Assembly (NCBI RefSeq): GCF_030066995.1
Contig: NZ_JASJAP010000001.1
Location: 727,230-791,229, forward strand
Reading direction: 5' to 3'
DNA length: 64,000 nucleotides
DNA from: Erythrobacter sp.
GTDB lineage: Bacteria > Pseudomonadota > Alphaproteobacteria > Sphingomonadales > Sphingomonadaceae
Part shown: in pieces, positions 23,633 to 32,832 of the stretch
Numbering within the stretch: the first letter of the stretch is position 1
Layout of the letters: each line of letters opens with the position of its first letter
Made by a program: the position numbers and the translations under genes
Notes under the pieces: generated by a model
Told to the model about the DNA's origin: nothing
The model's input: the letters and a program-made list of their open reading frames with translations, nothing else
Databases searched by the model: none

Positions 23633-25084
23633 ATGATGGGCGTCGAGAGGCTTGGGCGAGGCTTGGTCACAACGCTGTTGTTGTTCATCTGTCTGGCGGT
23701 ACCGGGCACCGCGTTTGCGGACGTCGTGATCGAAAACGTCAGTATCGTGGACCTGGAGACCGGCGCCGTTGCCGATCAGCAGACAGTCCTCATCGAAGGC
23801 GGTCGGATCGCCCGTATCGCGCCTCGTCTTGAAGCGCCCGAAACCGCCGAGCGCGTCGAGGGCGAGGGACGCTTCTTGATTCCGGGCTTGTGGGACAGCC
23901 ACGTGCACATTTTCTCGTCGCGCAGCGAGCCCGAGACGGCGCTACCGCTTTACCTTATCCATGGGATTACCGGCGTGCGGGATATGGGCGCATTGTGGCC
24001 CATCGCGGATCAAAAGGAGTTGCAGGCGAAAATCGAGAGCGGCGAAGCGCTTGGCCCGCGCCTTTTGCTGGCGGGCGCTTGGGTCGACGCCCGACCGGGT
24101 TCGTGGCCTGGCATGTTTCTGGCCGACACGCCGGATGAGGCACGCGAAACTGTGACCCAAATCGCAGAAGAGGGGTGGGCTGCGGTCAAATCCTATTCAA
24201 TGCTGGCCAAGCCTACGTATCTCGCTCTGGCCGACGCCGCCAAGCACGCCGGATTGCCTTTGGTCGGCCATATCCCCGAGCGGGTCTCACTGCCCACCGC
24301 GCTTGTCGCTGGCCAGCGCGGAATGGAGCATTTCGGGCGCATGACGATGGCCTGCTCGAAGGCCGAGAACCAAATGATTGAGGAATTGCGGGCGGCAATG
24401 GACCTGGAAGTGTCGCTCCAAGAGGTTTTTGCCATAATGGCCTCACGCAACCGGATCATCCTCGATACGTGGGACGAAACGCTCTGCGAGCGTGTGCTCC
24501 AGCGGGTCGCAGCGGCCCGGTTGCATGTCAGCCCGACTTTGGTCGTCGCCAACTTCTATCTCGGCAACTGGCCGCCGGCGGAAGCGCCCCGGATGAAGCT
24601 GATCCCCGCCGAAGTGCGCGAAGCCTGGGGCAAGCCTGACTTTCGACTGGAAGCGATGACCGACGAGGTGCGCGCGTTGGCCGAGAAGAGCATCGCGCTC
24701 GACCGCAAGACCTTCCTTATGGCGCATCGGGCCGGGGTTCCGATCCTTGCCTCATCCGATGCTTCTTTTGCTAATCCCTTCTTGTTCCATGGCTTTTCTC
24801 TGCTCGACGAGCTTGATCTCTATGTCGAGATCGGGCTGACCCCGCGTGAGGCGCTCTACACAGCGACCGTTGCTCCGCCGCGTTTCTTTGGCCTTGCCGA
24901 TCAGGATGGCACAATCGCCGAAGGTCGGCGCGCGGATCTGGTCCTGCTTGACGCGAACCCGCTGGATGGGCTGGCGCCGCTGCGCAAGCCGAGGGCTGTT
25001 ATTGCCAACGGACGTTTGATCGACAGTGATGCACTCTCCATGATGGCGTCCGACTTGCGCGAAAAGGCGCAGACAAGCAACTGA
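23633..25084 (+). CDS. Secreted amidohydrolase-family enzyme
   Basis: A 483-residue metal-dependent hydrolase with a signal peptide (about 1-30, ending AFA). The beta-barrel metal motif is DSHVHIF (about 90-96); later motifs are a KSYSML segment that may supply the carboxylated-lysine region, GHIPERV with a metal His, and ILASSDASFANP with the final Asp. The C-terminal composite-beta domain has LDANPLDGL. The substrate is unknown; relatives hydrolyse imidazolone-like rings, dipeptides or organophosphates. AGGAAAGG precedes ATG 23633. No dyad copy is found upstream, and the neighbouring gene is convergent. Confidence 0.83.
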   Translation: MMGVERLGRGLVTTLLLFICLAVPGTAFADVVIENVSIVDLETGAVADQQTVLIEGGRIARIAPRLEAPETAERVEGEGRFLIPGLWDSHVHIFSSRSEPETALPLYLIHGITGVRDMGALWPIADQKELQAKIESGEALGPRLLLAGAWVDARPGSWPGMFLADTPDEARETVTQIAEEGWAAVKSYSMLAKPTYLALADAAKHAGLPLVGHIPERVSLPTALVAGQRGMEHFGRMTMACSKAENQMIEELRAAMDLEVSLQEVFAIMASRNRIILDTWDETLCERVLQRVAAARLHVSPTLVVANFYLGNWPPAEAPRMKLIPAEVREAWGKPDFRLEAMTDEVRALAEKSIALDRKTFLMAHRAGVPILASSDASFANPFLFHGFSLLDELDLYVEIGLTPREALYTATVAPPRFFGLADQDGTIAEGRRADLVLLDANPLDGLAPLRKPRAVIANGRLIDSDALSMMASDLREKAQTSN

Positions 25085-25097
25085 AATTACTGGCCTT

Positions 25098-26354
25098 CTA
25101 GAAAACGCCCGAAAGCAGCAAGAGACTGCAAGCGAGGGCTCCGATGGCAGGGACCAGTTGCGGTACCGTGAAGCACTCTTGTGGCGGGCGATCCTCGTGC
25201 ATTTTGACCCGCAAAAGGGAAATGTTCACGAGGATGAAAGTGACCAGTACGATTTGCGATGTTCGCTCCGCCAGCACTCCAATGGGGAAGAGTTGCGAGA
25301 GCGCGATGATGATAAGGACCACCGTCGCTGTGGCGACTAGGGGTGTCTGCGTGCGCCTCGACACCGCTGCCAGCGGTTGTGGCAGATAGCCGCGATCGGC
25401 CATGCCGTAGATCATGCGCGAAGCCATGATGATCTGGATGAGTATGCCGTTTACCGTGGCCACCACGGCGATAGCGCCGAATGCATCGCGCACAAGCGAG
25501 GGCGCGTTGCCAAAGGCGAGCATCAAGGGCGATGAACTGCCCGCGAGCACCTCTATGGGAATCGTTGTCACGACCGCGATGGTCGTCAGCGTGTAAAGCA
25601 GGGTCGAAACAGCAAGGGTCACAATGACCGCCCTGGGATAGGCGCTGCGCGGGTCCTTCACCTCTTCCGCAACGCTTGCCATGTCCTCAAATCCGATGAA
25701 GGCGAAGAAGGCGAGCGTGGAGGCAGCTATGATACCGAACCAGTGGCCTATCTCGAACGTGGGCAACAGAGCGACCGCGGGGATGATCGAAGCTGAAGGA
25801 CCAGCGAAACTCCAACCGATAACCAGCAGCAGCCCGGCGACCTCGATCAGAGTAATTGTAGCCGCCGCCCTGACGGATTCGCTGATGCCCCACGCGGCGA
25901 GCAGACCCATGACCACCACCGTAGCAATGGCGAGGAGCGGGATCGGCAAGCCGGTAAGGCCGTTCAAATAACCTCCCGCGCCGATTGCGACCGCGGAAGC
26001 GGATACGATCCCCGAAAGCGCAATCAGAAGACCGATCGAGGTGGTGAGCCAGGGCTTCTGAAAGCCGGCCTCGACATAAGCGGCTGCCCCCGAACTTACA
26101 GGATAGCGTGTAGCCAGCTCGATGTACGAAAGCGCCGTTACCCCGACGACCGCTGCTGCGATGAGGAAGGAAACGGGCGCGAAGATCCCGGCCTTTTCGG
26201 CGGTGGCGCCGACCAGCACATAGATCCCGGCGCCCAGAGTAACCCCAAGGCCATAAAGGCAGAGCAGTGGCCAAGACAAAGCGCGCCTGAGCTTTGGTTT
26301 AGCCTCAGCGTCTTGCGATTGTTGCGTTTTGCCAGGGGCTTCCGATGGGATCAT
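25098..26354 (-). CDS. APC-family amino-acid/polyamine permease
   Basis: A 418-residue inner-membrane transporter with about twelve spans. The first span has the family's unwound motif GLGVTLGAGIYVLVG (about 35-49), and IGFEDMASVAEEVKDPRSAYPRA (about 210-232) is the typical APC loop after span 6. The start ATG 26354 lies 23 nt downstream of the endonuclease/phosphatase gene; the longer reading frame would run into that gene. It is probably the last gene of a minus-strand cluster with the cardiolipin synthase. The substrate is not predictable from the sequence. Confidence 0.86.
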   Translation of the reverse strand: MIPSEAPGKTQQSQDAEAKPKLRRALSWPLLCLYGLGVTLGAGIYVLVGATAEKAGIFAPVSFLIAAAVVGVTALSYIELATRYPVSSGAAAYVEAGFQKPWLTTSIGLLIALSGIVSASAVAIGAGGYLNGLTGLPIPLLAIATVVVMGLLAAWGISESVRAAATITLIEVAGLLLVIGWSFAGPSASIIPAVALLPTFEIGHWFGIIAASTLAFFAFIGFEDMASVAEEVKDPRSAYPRAVIVTLAVSTLLYTLTTIAVVTTIPIEVLAGSSSPLMLAFGNAPSLVRDAFGAIAVVATVNGILIQIIMASRMIYGMADRGYLPQPLAAVSRRTQTPLVATATVVLIIIALSQLFPIGVLAERTSQIVLVTFILVNISLLRVKMHEDRPPQECFTVPQLVPAIGALACSLLLLSGVF

Positions 26355-26377
26355 GCGACCGCACTTTCTTTGCAGTT

Positions 26378-27082
26378 CTATAGCCTCAGCCGGGCCCAGA
26401 CCGGCAAATGGTCCGATGCCCGTGTTGCAAGAGAGCTGCGATGCACTCCGCATTCGAGCGCTTCGACCCGGTCGCAATGCATTATTCGATCAAGGCGAGC
26501 GAGGGGCCGCAGGCTGTGAAAGCTTCGTCCGCAGTCAAGCACCGAGAAGTGCTTGCCGAACACCTTTAGGCATCCGGCGTTCGGGCGCCACTCATTAAGG
26601 TCCCCGGTCAGAATGGTCGGCCCGAACTCCTGCTCTTCGAGCGCAAGGTCAGCGATCACGTTGGCCTGACGCGTGCGCCACAATCCCGACAGATCGAGAT
26701 GCATTCCGAACACGGATACAGGTCGGCCTCTTACCCTGAGCCTTGCCGTAATAACTCCTCGCGGTTCGAGATAGGGGATATGGATGATGTCGTGATGTTC
26801 GATTGCAATATGCTCGCGAACAAGGATTGCGTTGCCATGCCAACCCATCGAATCCCTTTGCACGTCGAGGGGAACGGCCCGGTAATTCGAGTGAGCCTCG
26901 ATGAGAAATGGGGGCAGGGCGCTCTGACGTCGCCCGAAACGGCGGTCCGCCTCCTGCAGTATGACGATATCTGCATCGATCTCTTCCAGAACGTTGAGGA
27001 TGCGAATGGGCCTGCGGGTCCGATCGGTCCCGATCGCTTTGCGAATGTTGTAGCTCGCGACTTTGACTTCGGTCCTCGACAT
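26378..27082 (-). CDS. Endonuclease/exonuclease/phosphatase (EEP) family protein
   Basis: A 234-residue metal-dependent phosphoesterase. The fold's motifs are visible in order: VASYNIRKAIG (Asn), VILQEADRRFG (metal Glu), FGMHLDLSG (His), ILTGDLNEW (Asp-x-Asn) and the terminal RASDHLPVWARL (Asp-His pair). Its ATG overlaps the stop of the phospholipase D-type gene upstream. The same gene pair, cls plus EEP, is frequent in alphaproteobacteria, which suggests a joint role in phospholipid or phosphodiester turnover; nucleic-acid repair is the alternative. Confidence 0.86.
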   Translation of the reverse strand: MSRTEVKVASYNIRKAIGTDRTRRPIRILNVLEEIDADIVILQEADRRFGRRQSALPPFLIEAHSNYRAVPLDVQRDSMGWHGNAILVREHIAIEHHDIIHIPYLEPRGVITARLRVRGRPVSVFGMHLDLSGLWRTRQANVIADLALEEQEFGPTILTGDLNEWRPNAGCLKVFGKHFSVLDCGRSFHSLRPLARLDRIMHCDRVEALECGVHRSSLATRASDHLPVWARLRL

Positions 27083-28539
27083 CAGATCAGATCAGCCATC
27101 AAACGGGCGGTGTTTTCCAGGACTTTCGACCACAGCGACCGTTGGCGCCAGTCTTCAAGAGAGAGTCTTTCGCAGTTGCTTAGCAGATTGTCCTCAATCT
27201 GCTGCAATTCCTGGGCAAAGTCAGCGTCGAAGGAAATAAGATCGATCTCCGCGTTCAATTCGAAAGAGCGCATGTCCATGTTGCTCGTACCAACGATCGA
27301 GACTTCATAGTCGACGCGGAAGTGCTTGGCGTGCAGAAAATCCGGACCGTAGCGATAGATCTCCAGCCCAGCGGCAAGCAGTTCGGAATAGTAGCTTCGC
27401 TGGGCAAGGCCGACCACGCGGTTGTCGCTGCGCTCTGATGTGATCAGACACACGCGCACTCCGCCGAGTGTCGCGGCCTTGATGGCTGAGATTATGGCAT
27501 CGTTTGGGACAAAATAGGGTGTGGTAATTACGACCCGTTCGGCGGCGTTGTAGATGGCCTGAGCGAAAATGAGATCGACGCCAACCTCGGGGTTCTCAGG
27601 GCCTGTCGCTACAATCTGCGCTGACCGATCATTCCCTCGCTCCGGGCGGGGGAAGAGTTCATCACTGACCAGCTCTTCCAGCGTTTCAAGATACCAGTCG
27701 AGCGCAAAGACCGCTTGGAGTTGTGAGACTGCCGGACCTTCAATGCGCAGCAGCAAATCCTTGTTCGTCCGGCGTGAATGCTGGGTCGGGTCCCAAATAT
27801 TCTGCGACCCGATATACCCTATTTTACCATCAACGATCACAACCTTGCGATGATTTCGCAGATCGACACGAGAGCTGCGCAAACGTCGGCGTAGCGGGAG
27901 GATGTCGTGCACTTGTGCACCTATACTCCGAAGGCGCCGCTTGAGCTTTCGCAGTGAGCCATAAGATCCAAGAGCGTCGACCAGAACGCGGCATGTGACA
28001 CCGCGCGCGGCGGCCTGTTCCAAGGCTACAATGATCTTTTCGCCGATCCGATCATCCCTGAAGATGTAGAACTCAAGATGGACATGATGCTCGGCCGCAA
28101 GGATGTCGGCGACAATCGCATCGTATGCTGCTTCATAACGATCGAGCGTCTCGATCCTGTTCTCCGAGGTTGCCGAGAAGCCTCCTATGCCCATTGCCAA
28201 TCGTTCGACTGCGCGATTGTCCGACGACAATTCGGGTGTCCGCCCAAAGTCTTCGATCCGCGAGCGGATGCGGTCAAGAAGGTCCGGAAGCCGCTCAATC
28301 CGAGCTTTCCTGTCGGCTGCGAAATATGGACGCCCGATCAGGGCGTAGACGACCAGCGCGACCCAGGGCAGGCCAAAAAATATGAGCAGCCAACTGCGCG
28401 CTTCGGCGGGAGGCCTGCGAAACGGGACGAGCACGAACGCAACGAGGGCGACGATCCATCCGGCAACGACAAATTTGTTCGCCCATAGCCAAAGTGCCCA
28501 GGATGGCAGAGGTTCGGCAAGGATCGTCGTATCTACCAA
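27082..28539 (-). CDS. cls: Cardiolipin synthase / phospholipase D-type transferase
   Basis: A 485-residue membrane enzyme with two N-terminal spans (about 20-40 and 48-70), then two PLD domains. The HKD motifs are NHRKVVIVDGKIGYIGSQN (about 229-247) and HAKHFRVDYEVSIVGTSNMD (about 407-426); the second has HxK-x4-D intact. The overall length and layout match ClsA, which condenses two phosphatidylglycerols to cardiolipin. It is translationally coupled to the EEP-family gene. No dyad with a convincing match was found upstream. Confidence 0.88.
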   Translation of the reverse strand: MVDTTILAEPLPSWALWLWANKFVVAGWIVALVAFVLVPFRRPPAEARSWLLIFFGLPWVALVVYALIGRPYFAADRKARIERLPDLLDRIRSRIEDFGRTPELSSDNRAVERLAMGIGGFSATSENRIETLDRYEAAYDAIVADILAAEHHVHLEFYIFRDDRIGEKIIVALEQAAARGVTCRVLVDALGSYGSLRKLKRRLRSIGAQVHDILPLRRRLRSSRVDLRNHRKVVIVDGKIGYIGSQNIWDPTQHSRRTNKDLLLRIEGPAVSQLQAVFALDWYLETLEELVSDELFPRPERGNDRSAQIVATGPENPEVGVDLIFAQAIYNAAERVVITTPYFVPNDAIISAIKAATLGGVRVCLITSERSDNRVVGLAQRSYYSELLAAGLEIYRYGPDFLHAKHFRVDYEVSIVGTSNMDMRSFELNAEIDLISFDADFAQELQQIEDNLLSNCERLSLEDWRQRSLWSKVLENTARLMADLI

Positions 28540-28798
28540 AATCGGCTCGGTCCTCCTCTGGCCATCCCACGCTTGCGCGGCGGTTCGTTCGGCTTTGGCA
28601 TCACCTTCGCCCGAGCAGGAAGTCCATTACAAAACCCTGCCTTGGGATTATAGATTCCGAATGCCCTTGCAGTCGTTTATCCTTTTCGATCCGACCGACC
28701 GGTCCACTTGACGAGCAGCATGCAGTCGACGAGATCGTCCCGAGAGTCGTTATGGACACCTACGTATCCGATGCGAAGCTGAACAATAGTCCGGCCGA

Positions 28799-29590
28799 TC
28801 AAACGTTCACACCCAACAAGGTGCCGATCAGGGCTGTTATGGCCATGGCAAACGCTCCCCAGCACACGACACGAAGCACCGCTTTGCTGATCGGCGCACC
28901 GCCCACTTTTGCTCCAACGGCACCGAGCGCGGCCAGCGAAAGCATGGCGACCGCGACAACCGCGACGATGACGGATGAAGGGGGCGCCAGTATCGTCGTC
29001 AGGATAGGGAGCGCTGCCGCTGCGCTGAAGGTGGCGCCGGATGCAAGGGCAGCTTGAAAGGGCTTCGCGCGTCGCGCCTCGATAATCCCGACCTCATCGC
29101 GCAGGTGCGCGCCGAGCGGATCTTGCTCCATCAACTCGCGCGCGACCGTCCTCGCCGTCGTCTCGCTCAATCCGCGATCGCGATAGATCTGTGCGAGTTC
29201 ATCGCGTTCTTCCATTGGCATGTCTGAAAGGGCACGCTTTTCGCGCGCGATGTCTGCGAGCTCGGAGTCTCGCTGCGATGATACCGAGATATACTCCCCG
29301 GCCGCCATGGACATGGCACCAGCGGTTAAGCCGGCAACGCCCGATAAGACGACCACGCTCTGATCAGAGCCCGCCGACGCGACACCGATAATCAGCGACG
29401 ATACAGAGATGATCCCGTCATTGCCGCCTAGCACGGCCGCTCGGAGCCATCCGCCGCGATGGACATAGTGGGGATCGTCGGGATGGGCGCTTGGGTTTGC
29501 CAGTGTGGTGTAACTCGCTTGATTGCGTATTCGACATGGCTTCTCGCGCCGGATTACGTACCTGGTCCAAGGTGCGCCGCGTGGTGCCAC
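28799..29590 (-). CDS. VIT1/CCC1-family iron/manganese transporter, start uncertain
   Basis: From about residue 38 the protein is a clear VIT-family transporter with five spans (GGWLRAAVLGGNDGIISVSSLIIGVA, then GAMSMAAGEYISVSSQRDSE with the conserved Met/Gly/Glu stretch, and three C-terminal spans). The in-frame start is a GTG at 29590 with no ribosome site, and the first 37 residues look unnatural. In another frame, ATG 29537 follows GAGAAG and encodes MSNTQSSELHHTGKP, which resembles the normal start of these proteins. A one-base frameshift between about 29475 and 29510 is therefore suspected, either a genuine mutation or an assembly error. Confidence 0.72.
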   Translation of the reverse strand: MAPRGAPWTRYVIRREKPCRIRNQASYTTLANPSAHPDDPHYVHRGGWLRAAVLGGNDGIISVSSLIIGVASAGSDQSVVVLSGVAGLTAGAMSMAAGEYISVSSQRDSELADIAREKRALSDMPMEERDELAQIYRDRGLSETTARTVARELMEQDPLGAHLRDEVGIIEARRAKPFQAALASGATFSAAAALPILTTILAPPSSVIVAVVAVAMLSLAALGAVGAKVGGAPISKAVLRVVCWGAFAMAITALIGTLLGVNV

Positions 29591-29649
29591 GTCTGAGATA
29601 CTGAAGCGAGTTCGTCAAGAAAAGCAATCCGCTTGACATAAGGGCCTGA

Positions 29650-30018
29650 CGCGATCTGCCCGAAGAGTTTGGCAAGTGGTCGAGCGTCCATCGCCAGTTT
29701 CGGCGCTGTACCCTGGCGAGGCTATGGAAGCTGGGGCTTGATGCCCTCAATGACAGCGGCACAGCGCCAGACAGCGTGCCGATGATCGACAGCATCTTGA
29801 GGCGTGCACATCACTTGGCAGCGGGCGCAAAAAGGGGAACCCAAAGACGGGCTTTTGGCCGTTCAAAAGGTGGCGCTTCGACATGCTGAGGAGAGCTTCG
29901 CGTCCAAGATCCAACTTATTACCAACGCTCGCGTCCCCTCGCCACGCTCTATGACAAGACATCAGCAAGCTGTCTCGGCTGCATACACATCGCCCCTGTA
30001 CGTTTCTGGACCAATCGG
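29650..30018 (+). pseudogene. IS5-family transposase remnant, internally deleted
   Basis: Reading from 29650 the frame gives RDLPEEFGKWSSVHRQFRR, then VPMIDSILRRAHHLAAGAKRG and AFGRSKGGAS, which are the RDLPxxFGxW, IDSTxVRAHQHAAGAKKG and GRSRGGxSTK blocks of IS5-group transposases. A stop then interrupts the frame. After it YYQRSRPLATLYDKTSAS matches the late block of the same proteins (IATRYDK), so the DDE core between them is deleted. The N-terminal end is missing too and no terminal inverted repeats were recognised. It is not functional. It lies exactly where the stress island ends and the catabolic island begins. Confidence 0.75.
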
Positions 30019-30110
30019 TTTGTCAGCGGGGCCTGGACCAAATGCAGGTGTGGGCTACGTATCTACCTCAATGTATCTCAGACGTTGACAATTGTGACTC
30101 ATTTGGCAAA

Positions 30111-30124
30111 TTTGTCCGGACAAA
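30111..30124. promoter_or_regulatory. TTTGTCCGGACAAA operator, copy 1
   Basis: A perfect 14-bp palindrome (16 bp with flanking A/T) 31 nt before the ATG at 30156. The same sequence recurs at the heads of the other operons of this island. The form TTGTC-N-GACAA is typical of FadR-subfamily GntR repressors. Confidence 0.8.
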
Positions 30125-30155
30125 TGCCGCCAAACCATCTCTTGGGGATCCGAAA

Positions 30156-31370
30156 ATGGCTTCTGACCTGCCACCTCCTTACACCGCGCTTACGCTTCAC
30201 GGTATGTCGCCGCGCACAACCCATGATGAAGCGGCGCGCTTCAACTTTCTGACTCATTTCAACCGTTATCTTTCGGGCGATATCGGTGCGGGCAATAAGC
30301 TTGCGTATGAAAAGCGTGTCTTGCCTGCGTTTCGCGCAGAGCATGGGCGCGACCCTGAGCATCGCTACGAAATCCGTGATGTGATGAACAAGGATGAGTG
30401 GCACCGGGTCTGGTCGGCCTTGAAGCGCAATTCGATGGAGATGCGCCAGCATTTCGGGCGACAGGTGGTGCTGCGTCAGCTCGATGAGCTCGACGCGCAG
30501 GCGCGCCAGTATAACGAGCACTCCGGGATGCTTGAGCTCGACAGCACCATTGAGCAGCCTTTCTATCAGACTGCGGTGGATATTCATTGTCAGCCCGGCG
30601 GCTACCATTCCGAAGAGCGGGACGGAGACGTCTCTGTCGGCGCGAATTACGATGTCGGCCTGTTTGCGACCGTGGGTGGCGCGCTCGGTGGGCTGAATGA
30701 CGGCGGTGGTCAGGCGGTGGTCAACTGGGCGAAGACCGAGCGCCCTGATTGGCAGCCCAAGCGCATCCTCGATATCGGCTGCACGATTGGTCACAATGCG
30801 GTCCCGATTGCGCAGGCCTATCCCGACGCGGAAGTGATCGCGATCGACACCGCCGGGGCCTCGCTGCGATATGCTGCGGCCCGTGCGGCCTCCCTCGGCG
30901 TCACAAACATCAAATTCGTGCAAGCCTCTGGCGAAGACCTCTCGCGTTTTGAGGATGAGAGCTTTGACTGGGTGCAGACGACGATGTTCCTGCACGAACT
31001 TTCGGCGAGGGCGATGCCACGCATTTTGGCGGAAGCGAACCGGGTGCTGAAGCCGGGCGGGCTGATCCTGCATGTGGAACAGCCGCAATACACCGACGAA
31101 ATGCCGCTGTTCGAACAGTTCATGCGGGACTGGGACGCGTTCAACAACAATGAGCCGTTCTGGTCGGCGATGCATGGCCAGGACTTGAAGCAGGTCATGG
31201 CGGATGCTGGTTTCGCTAAAGACAGCCAGTTTACCGCAGGAGTGCGTGCGGTAGTGGACCCGGACATCTTTCCGCCCTCTCCGGATGAGGGCGAAGAAGA
31301 CTTTGGACGTGCCGCCATCTGGAACGCCTATGGCGCCTGGAAGGCCGAGCAGGCGGCGGTCGCAGCATGA
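30156..31370 (+). CDS. SAM-dependent class I methyltransferase with N-terminal extension (paralogue 1)
   Basis: A 404-residue protein. Residues 1-185 form a helical extension containing AFRAEHGRDP, and a Rossmann methyltransferase follows with motif I ILDIGCTIGHNAVPIAQ (about 208-224), acidic EVIAIDTAG, motif IV WVQTTMFLHEL and motif VI VLKPGGLILHVEQP. The acceptor is unknown. The stop overlaps the next gene (ATGA). A paralogue with the same extension and motifs is encoded at 45045-46232, also with a small partner gene. It is the first gene behind operator copy 1. ATG 30156 is chosen as the first start downstream of the operator. Confidence 0.85.
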   Translation: MASDLPPPYTALTLHGMSPRTTHDEAARFNFLTHFNRYLSGDIGAGNKLAYEKRVLPAFRAEHGRDPEHRYEIRDVMNKDEWHRVWSALKRNSMEMRQHFGRQVVLRQLDELDAQARQYNEHSGMLELDSTIEQPFYQTAVDIHCQPGGYHSEERDGDVSVGANYDVGLFATVGGALGGLNDGGGQAVVNWAKTERPDWQPKRILDIGCTIGHNAVPIAQAYPDAEVIAIDTAGASLRYAAARAASLGVTNIKFVQASGEDLSRFEDESFDWVQTTMFLHELSARAMPRILAEANRVLKPGGLILHVEQPQYTDEMPLFEQFMRDWDAFNNNEPFWSAMHGQDLKQVMADAGFAKDSQFTAGVRAVVDPDIFPPSPDEGEEDFGRAAIWNAYGAWKAEQAAVAA

Positions 31371-31729
31371 ACGGCGAGCCGTTGGATTGGATCGCCCTCT
31401 CCGGAAAGCGCGCCAAGGGCAAGCGCCCGGAATTCTTCGATGATCCTGCGTTAGATCGCCTGTATTCCACCGTGTTTGCAATGGCGGCCGAAATCTCGGC
31501 ACTGCGAGAGAGGCAGGATACGGTTGAACGTCTGCTCGATGAAAACGGCACGCTGAGCCGCGCGGATATCGAGGCGTACGAGCCAACGCGCGAGGCGGCG
31601 GATGAACGGGGGCTCGCAACCCGCGCCTACATCGCGCGCATCATGCGCGGTTTCCAGCAGGAGGTCGAGGCTATGGAGGCGAAAGACCCGCCGATTATGG
31701 ATGTGGTGACGCAACTATCCAGAGAATAG
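31367..31729 (+). CDS. Small partner protein of methyltransferase 1
   Basis: A 120-residue, soluble, mostly helical acidic protein. The segment RPEFFDDPALDRLYSTVFAMAAEISALRERQ is shared in pattern with the protein encoded after methyltransferase 2 (RFFADPGMDRFVAVVMNLAQEVWVQEER). It may be a helical subunit or substrate-binding partner of the methyltransferase. Its ATG lies inside the methyltransferase stop, implying equal synthesis. I do not recognise a named family. Confidence 0.72.
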   Translation: MNGEPLDWIALSGKRAKGKRPEFFDDPALDRLYSTVFAMAAEISALRERQDTVERLLDENGTLSRADIEAYEPTREAADERGLATRAYIARIMRGFQQEVEAMEAKDPPIMDVVTQLSRE

Positions 31730-31812
31730 CATTGAGTTGAGGAGGTAACCGGCGGCGCGAAGGGATGGGGGTCCAGTTCGCGCCCACGCTGGCAAGATAC
31801 AGGAACGGGATC

Positions 31813-32505
31813 ATGGAATTTCTGATTTTGAATGAACTCAGCATTCTGCGCTGGGTTCACATCCTTGCGATGGTCTATTGGCTGGGCGGCGAGTGGGGCG
31901 TGTTTCAGACGAGCTACCACGTCACCAATCCGGCGCTCTCGCTGGAAGAGCGCAAACGGCATATGGAAACCGCCTACCGCATCGATATCCTTGCGCGCAC
32001 CGGGATTGTTCTGCTCCTCCCGCTGGGCCTGCATATGGGCAAGATCTATGGCTTTGTCCCGCTTCTCGATGGGATGGGTGTGTGGTGGATGTGGCTGTTC
32101 TTCGCCGTGTGGCTGGCGATGACCTGGACCGCCTTCATCAAGCGTGAGACCGATATCGGGATCGCCGTGACCCGCGCAGAAGAGCTGCTGCGCTACCCAT
32201 TGATCGTCGCCTTGTTCATCGTCTCCTTCATGGCGTTCAACGGCACCGGCCCGATCCAGTCGGGCGAGGGAAGCGACTGGTATCCCGCGAAAATGGCGCT
32301 CTATGCCTTTGCGCTGTGCATCGGCCTGTTCCTGCGGCTTGTGATGCGGCGCTGGACCTCGCGCTTCCGGATACTCGCCGCGGGTCCCGACGCCAAGCAG
32401 GAGGCCGCTCTGAAGTCCGAAATCGGACAGGCGCGTATCGCGGCTTACATCTATTGGGTGACCATCGCATCGGTGTGTTTCCTGGGCGCTGTCAAACCAT
32501 TTTGA
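31813..32505 (+). CDS. Multi-span membrane protein (paralogue 1), possible CopD/haem-binding type
   Basis: A 230-residue membrane protein with about five to six spans. The first contains WVHILAMVYWLGGEWGVF with a His that could ligate metal or haem, and the C-terminus is VCFLGAVKPF. A homologue at 57574-58254 has the same layout (YVHLIMFVLWLGADVGVF and ending FLGNVKPF). The pattern of conserved His in a hydrophobic helix followed by WLGG is seen in CopD-like and DUF2214-like proteins. The function is unknown; it could be a cytochrome-b-like or copper-related partner of the periplasmic enzymes. It lies between a small partner gene and a DUF1330 gene. Confidence 0.68.
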   Translation: MEFLILNELSILRWVHILAMVYWLGGEWGVFQTSYHVTNPALSLEERKRHMETAYRIDILARTGIVLLLPLGLHMGKIYGFVPLLDGMGVWWMWLFFAVWLAMTWTAFIKRETDIGIAVTRAEELLRYPLIVALFIVSFMAFNGTGPIQSGEGSDWYPAKMALYAFALCIGLFLRLVMRRWTSRFRILAAGPDAKQEAALKSEIGQARIAAYIYWVTIASVCFLGAVKPF

Positions 32506-32517
32506 GGAGGAGCGGCC

Positions 32518-32832
32518 ATGCCTGCTTACATGTTTGTCACCGCCGATATTCATGATCGCGAAGCCTTTATCTCGGGCTACGGCCCCGCTGCCGCTGCGCT
32601 GGTTGCGAAGTTCGGCGGAGAGTACTTGCTGCGCGGGCCGGGCGCGGAATTGCTGGAGGGCAGTTTTGGCGATGGGGCGAGCATGGCGATCTCCAAATGG
32701 CCTGACAAGGCCGCGGCCAAAGCGTTCTTCGACAGCCCGGAATACGCCGAAGTCAAGAAGCTGCGCGACGGGATCGCGGATGTGCAGATCACTCTGATCG
32801 AAGGGCCGGATATCACTCCAGTATCTGATTGA
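32518..32832 (+). CDS. DUF1330 family protein
   Basis: A 104-residue dimeric alpha/beta-barrel-type protein starting MPAYMFVTADIHDREAFISGYG, with ISKWPDKAAAKAFFDSPEYAEVKKLR in the second half, the usual DUF1330 layout. Members appear beside catabolic operons, but no activity is established. A strong GAGGAGG site precedes the ATG. A second, secreted DUF1330-like protein is encoded at 44539-45048. The last 20 nt overlap the convergent VOC lipoprotein gene. Confidence 0.82.
   Translation: MPAYMFVTADIHDREAFISGYGPAAAALVAKFGGEYLLRGPGAELLEGSFGDGASMAISKWPDKAAAKAFFDSPEYAEVKKLRDGIADVQITLIEGPDITPVSD

Noticed and set aside
28621-28636. TACAAAACCCTGCCTT upstream of the cardiolipin synthase gene as a dyad copy
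   Set aside because: Only about half of the positions match and neither outer half-site is kept.
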